Below are positions 13,084 through 16,116 of a DNA stretch of 16,116 bases, piece by piece. The first letter of the stretch is position 1, and each line of letters opens with the position of its first letter. The position numbers were made by a program, and so were the translations under genes. Source of the stretch: an uncultured Bacillota bacterium (GTDB lineage: Bacteria > Bacillota > Clostridia > Oscillospirales > Oscillospiraceae); NCBI GenBank assembly GCA_937890735.1, contig CALACZ010000219.1, positions 1-16,116 on the forward strand, written 5' to 3'. The notes beneath the pieces were generated by a model. It had not been told where the DNA came from, searched no databases, and saw only the letters and a program-made list of their open reading frames with translations.

Positions 13084-14436
13084 TTAGAGTGTAAATTCGA
13101 TCGCTTCGCGGATATTGCGCACGCGATACAGCTCCATGCCCTCCGGCGTGCGCACATTCTGCGTGCCGTGGCGCGGGATGATGGCGCGCGTAAAGCCGTT
13201 GCGCGCGGCTTCGGCAAGTCTCTGCTCCAGCGCCGTCACGGCGCGCACCTCGCCGGTGAGCCCCACCTCGCCGATCGCCGCCAGACCGTCGTCCAGCGCC
13301 TTATCGCGGAAGCTGGACGCGACTGCCAGCACCATCGCAAGATCTGCCGCCGGCTCGTCCAGCCGCAGCCCGCCAATGATGTTGATGTACGCGTCACAAT
13401 TGCCAAGATTTAAGCCTCCGCGCTTTTCCAGCACCGCCAGCAGCAGATTCGCGCGGTTGTAGTCAAAGCCCTCCGTTGTGCGGCGCGGCACGTTCAGAAC
13501 GCTCCGCGCGACGAGCGCCTGCACCTCGGCAAGCACCGGGCGCGTGCCCTCGATCGTACACGCAACGCACGTTCCCGGCGCGCCCTTGGGGCGACCTGAA
13601 AGGAGCATCGCCGAGGGATTCGGCACTTCGATCAGCCCCTGCTCCCCCATCTCAAACACGCCGATCTCATTCGTCGAGCCAAAGCGGTTTTTTGCCGCCC
13701 GCAGAATGCGGTAGCTTCCCGTGCGCTCGCCCTCAAAATACAAAACGCAGTCCACCATGTGCTCGAGCACCTTCGGACCCGCGATCGCGCCCTCCTTGTT
13801 GACGTGCCCCACGACGAACACCGTCTTGCCGCTGCCCTTGGCGAGGTCCATCAGCGCCATCGTGCACGCCTTGACCTGCGAGATCGTGCCGGGCGCGGAC
13901 GTATTTTCGGGGTCGTAGAGCGTCTGCACCGAGTCGGCAATGACGATGTCCGGCTGGATCTCGCGCACGGTCTCCAGCACTGCGCCGATGTCCGTTTCGG
14001 CGTAGACGAGCAGATTTTCCGTCTGCACGCCCAGCCGCGCCGCGCGCAGCTTGATCTGCTGCTCGCTCTCTTCGCCGGAGACATATAACACACTCTGCGT
14101 CCTGCCGAGCTCCGCGCAAATTTGCAGCAGCAGCGTCGATTTGCCGATGCCCGGCGCGCCGCCCACCAGCACGAGTGAGCCCGTCACCGCGCCGCCGCCG
14201 AGTACGCGGTCCAGCTCCTTCATGCCGGTGGAAAAGCGGATCTCCTCGCTGCCGTCCACCTCGCTGAGCTTTCGCGGGCGGCTGCGCCCGGCGGTGCGCA
14301 CTGCGGCGGTCTTTGCCGCCGGCTTCTCCTCAAACTCCACAATGGAGTTCCACGCGCCGCACGCGGGGCACTGCCCCTGCCAGCGCGGCGTTTCGTTGCC
14401 GCAGTTTTTGCAGTAGAAAACCGTTTTAGACTTCAT
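13084..14436 (-). CDS. radA: DNA repair protein RadA
   Basis: A 450-residue RadA/Sms, a DnaB-like branch-migration helicase in recombination and repair. The N-terminal zinc finger is C9-x2-C12...C23-x2-C26. Walker A is GGAPGIGKST at 92-101, the RadA-specific KNRFG motif is at 249-253, and the C-terminal third is the Lon-protease-like domain (GGLRLDEPAADLAMVLAVASS), here structural. Length is standard for the family. ATG 14436 fits best: the family begins just before the first zinc ligand, and AGGGG is 10 bases away. It overlaps the end of the amidase gene by 11 bases. Its stop codon TAA forms part of the next gene's ribosome site. Confidence 0.95.
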   Translation of the reverse strand: MKSKTVFYCKNCGNETPRWQGQCPACGAWNSIVEFEEKPAAKTAAVRTAGRSRPRKLSEVDGSEEIRFSTGMKELDRVLGGGAVTGSLVLVGGAPGIGKSTLLLQICAELGRTQSVLYVSGEESEQQIKLRAARLGVQTENLLVYAETDIGAVLETVREIQPDIVIADSVQTLYDPENTSAPGTISQVKACTMALMDLAKGSGKTVFVVGHVNKEGAIAGPKVLEHMVDCVLYFEGERTGSYRILRAAKNRFGSTNEIGVFEMGEQGLIEVPNPSAMLLSGRPKGAPGTCVACTIEGTRPVLAEVQALVARSVLNVPRRTTEGFDYNRANLLLAVLEKRGGLNLGNCDAYINIIGGLRLDEPAADLAMVLAVASSFRDKALDDGLAAIGEVGLTGEVRAVTALEQRLAEAARNGFTRAIIPRHGTQNVRTPEGMELYRVRNIREAIEFTL

Positions 14437-15151
14437 TTGTTGCATTCCCCTCTTCCGCAAGATAGCCGCACAGCGCGCCGCAGATGGCGGTCGTGAGCTT
14501 TTTCTGCCAGTCTGCCTCCTGTAGGCGCGCAGCCTCCTGCGCGTTGGATAAAAACCCGCACTCGACCAGAATGCCCGTGCAGGTGATGTTCTGCATCAGG
14601 TATACCGACTCCGCAGGCTTGCATCTGCGCCCGTTTTCCGGCTGGGCGGCGGTGCGCAGCACCTCCTGCACCCGCGCGGCAAGCACGTCGCTTCCGTCTG
14701 TCGGCGCGTAAAAGACCTGCGCGCCGTGATATTTCGTCTGCGGGAAAAAATTCTGGTGGATGCTCAGCAGCAGCGCCCCCGGCGTTTCGTTTACCGTGCG
14801 CACGCGGTTCTGAAGGTCCGAGCGCTTCTTTTCCGCCACCGAGCCGCTTCCCGGCGAATAGACGGACGTGTCCGTCTCGCGGATCATCTTCGTCCGCATG
14901 CCGCAGAACGTCAGCAGGTCGCGCGAGCGAAGAGCGATCTGCAAATTGATCTCGCTCTCCAGAGCGCCGTCCGCGCTGACCGCGCCGCCGTCCTCACCGC
15001 CATGCCCGGCGTCAATGACCACGCACACGTCCTGCGCGCTGCCAAATGTCTCCCGCGCACCGCCGCGCAGCACGCCGAGCACGCACACATACACAAGGCA
15101 CGCGCCCAGCAGCGCCGCCAGCACCCGATTTCTGCCATACCGCACCGCCAT
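14426..15151 (-). CDS. cwlD: N-acetylmuramoyl-L-alanine amidase, CwlD type
   Basis: A 241-residue zinc amidase (Amidase_3) cleaving the peptide from muramic acid in peptidoglycan. An N-terminal membrane anchor or signal lies at residues 11-29. Zinc ligands and catalytic residues are H50 (DAGHGGEDGG), E65 (LESEINL), H132 (SIHQNFF) and E197 (VECGFLSN). Size, lack of a wall-binding domain, and the HQNFFPQTKYHGAQVFY stretch after the second His point to CwlD, which makes muramic-delta-lactam in the spore cortex. The organism's ability to sporulate is not known from this window. ATG 15151 is only two bases from GAGG; GTG 15145 has a better spacing and may be used. Confidence 0.8.
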   Translation of the reverse strand: MAVRYGRNRVLAALLGACLVYVCVLGVLRGGARETFGSAQDVCVVIDAGHGGEDGGAVSADGALESEINLQIALRSRDLLTFCGMRTKMIRETDTSVYSPGSGSVAEKKRSDLQNRVRTVNETPGALLLSIHQNFFPQTKYHGAQVFYAPTDGSDVLAARVQEVLRTAAQPENGRRCKPAESVYLMQNITCTGILVECGFLSNAQEAARLQEADWQKKLTTAICGALCGYLAEEGNATNEV

Positions 15152-15280
15152 CACCTCGGAAAAGCCTATGCGCCGCGCGGCGGCGCTATCCGAAAATTTC
15201 CGAAAATGTTCGGCGCTGCGATTTGCAAAAAACGGTTCGCGCGTTCACCGTAATCATAACGAAACTGCGCGGCGGCGGAA

Positions 15281-15309
15281 GTTATTCACACTGTCAACAG
15301 ATTTGTCAA
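15281..15309 (-). promoter_or_regulatory. Possible promoter of the cwlD-radA cluster
   Basis: On the minus strand TTGACA (15304-15309), 17 bases and AATAAC (15281-15286, four of six matches). A second copy of CTGTTGACA lies in the spacer, making a tandem repeat that could be a regulator site. I do not see a clear sigma-E or sigma-G type promoter, which a dedicated sporulation gene might have. Confidence 0.35.
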
Positions 15310-15406
15310 CAGCCTGCGCCGCCCGTCCTGCCTGTGATTCGCTCAAAATAGGAGATAAATGCCAAATCCGCAAACGAAATACTTTCACGCACGAGTGCCT
15401 GAAATT

Positions 15407-15434
15407 AGTTTACATAACACAATTTCCTGAAGGA
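15407..15434 (-). other. dif-like site candidate
   Basis: On the minus strand the 11 bases TTATGTAAACT equal the XerD-binding half of the Firmicute dif consensus as I remember it. The six-base centre (ATTGTG) and the XerC half (TCCTTCAGGAA) match the remembered consensus only partly, about seven of eleven in the XerC half. It lies in an intergenic gap. This could be a real but diverged site or chance. Confidence 0.3.
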
Positions 15435-15479
15435 TTACCGCCGCCCGGTTTTTTGGCTTAAAAGTTGGACAAGCGATCC

Positions 15480-16116
15480 TCAGCCGAGTTCGATGGAGCG
15501 CGTGGCGTAAGCGTTCAGATCCTGCCCCGCGCGCGTGCCGGCAAGAAATTCATAATAGCCCTGCGCGCCAATCATCGCGCCGTTATCCCCGCAGAGGGAC
15601 AGCGGCGGCGTATACAGCGCTGCGCCGCACCGGCGGCATTCTGCCTCAAAATCGCGCCGGATGCGCGAATTTGCCGCCACGCCGCCCGCTATGGCGAGCT
15701 TTTTATAGCCCGTCTGCCGCAGCGCCTGCATCGTGCGCGGCACGAGCGTCTGGCTGACCGCGCGCGAAAACGACGCGCACAGCGACGCTATGTCGATCGT
15801 CTCGCCCTTCTGCCCGGCGTTGTGGATGAGGTTGATCGCCGCGGTTTTCAGTCCCGAAAATGACATATCCAGCTCGTGTCCTGCCACATGACCCACCGGC
15901 AGCGCGTATTTTGTATCATCGCCCGCCTGCGCCGCTTTGTCGAGCGCCGCGCCGCCGGGATACGGCATCCCGAGCACGCGCGCGACCTTGTCAAAGCACT
16001 CCCCCGCCGCGTCGTCGCGCGTCGTGCCGAGAATGCGCATTTCGGTGTACGACTGCACATCGACGATCAGGCTGTGCCCGCCGGACACGACGAGGCACAC
16101 AAACGGCGGCTCGAGC
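15480..16116 (-). CDS. tsaD: tRNA N6-adenosine threonylcarbamoyltransferase TsaD, 5' part outside the window
   Basis: The last 211 residues of TsaD, which transfers threonylcarbamoyl to A37 of ANN-decoding tRNAs together with TsaB and TsaE. The frame is open to the right edge (first complete codons read LEPPFVCLVVSGGHS), so roughly 130 N-terminal residues, including the HxxxH iron ligands, are missing from view. Visible family motifs are VVSGGHS, TRDDAAGECFDKVARVLGMPYPGG, MSFSGLKTA, GGVAANSRIR and CGDNGAMIG, the last containing the metal-binding Asp. The frame is intact to its stop at 15480, so the gene looks functional. No terminator is obvious downstream. Confidence 0.93.
   Translation of the reverse strand, partial: LEPPFVCLVVSGGHSLIVDVQSYTEMRILGTTRDDAAGECFDKVARVLGMPYPGGAALDKAAQAGDDTKYALPVGHVAGHELDMSFSGLKTAAINLIHNAGQKGETIDIASLCASFSRAVSQTLVPRTMQALRQTGYKKLAIAGGVAANSRIRRDFEAECRRCGAALYTPPLSLCGDNGAMIGAQGYYEFLAGTRAGQDLNAYATRSIELG

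Larger units (their letters stand above)
15152..15479. other. Intergenic region between tsaD and cwlD
   Basis: No convincing protein gene is seen. Going down the minus strand it holds a dif-like 28-mer (15407-15434), a 12-base-period repeat of TGTCAACAG (15292-15300, 15304-15312) with a possible promoter, a TTATNCACA match (15282-15290), two copies of CCGAAAAT (near 15191-15207) and a G+C palindrome at about 15169-15187 before cwlD. A 23-codon plus-strand frame at 15359-15430 has a good GGAG site but no promoter or family match. There is no clear terminator after tsaD. Confidence 0.5.

Noticed and set aside
15359..15430. 23-codon plus-strand frame (MPNPQTKYFH...) with a good GGAG site
   Set aside because: No promoter upstream on the plus strand, no recognisable product, and it overlaps the dif-like sequence; kept only as a note.

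Overview
The window looks like a chromosomal segment of a G+C-rich clostridial Firmicute, most likely a gut Oscillospiraceae/Ruminococcaceae-type anaerobe. The evidence is the AGGAGG-type ribosome sites, sigma-A promoters with 16-18 bp spacers, a CwlD-type (spore-cortex) amidase, a lipoprotein-anchored branched-chain amino acid transporter, and a surface protein with three SLH domains. The taxonomic call is an inference from gene content. I see no rRNA, tRNA, CRISPR array or insertion sequence.

Left part (1-2450): the first codons of a minus-strand gene (MAQDSKVKRIG, compatible with 6-phosphofructokinase) leave the window at the left edge. A non-coding AT-rich stretch follows, then a near-consensus promoter and a strongly structured leader ahead of a XerC/XerD-type tyrosine recombinase. 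That gene converges on a HAD-IIA phosphatase, and a 15-bp bidirectional terminator stem between them contains the recombinase stop codon.

Middle (2532-7808): a complete minus-strand branched-chain amino acid ABC transporter, livK-livH-livM-livG-livF in transcription order. LivH to LivF are tightly packed. LivK is separated from them by about 200 bases of hairpins, which probably set unequal expression. A small membrane-protein gene with a perfect-consensus promoter and its own terminator lies upstream of livK, and divergently from it runs a CAT/E2-fold acyltransferase-like protein that lacks the usual catalytic histidine.

Right part (9411-16116): a 703-residue secreted SLH protein follows a 5-base tandem repeat (11 copies of CTCTG on the plus strand) and an intrinsic terminator. 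Upstream of it is a minus-strand cluster cwlD - radA - HD-domain phosphohydrolase - TRIC/UPF0126 membrane protein, joined by overlaps or gaps of 2-13 bases. The 3' part of tsaD (tRNA t6A synthesis) enters from the right edge.

The observation most worth following is the leader of the SLH gene. Two promoter candidates, a slippage-prone pentanucleotide tract, a small reading frame running through the tract, and a terminator are arranged so that repeat number decides where leader translation stops. One of the three phases places the stop codon in the terminator loop. This suggests a phase-variable antitermination switch for a surface protein. It is a hypothesis read from sequence, not a demonstrated system.
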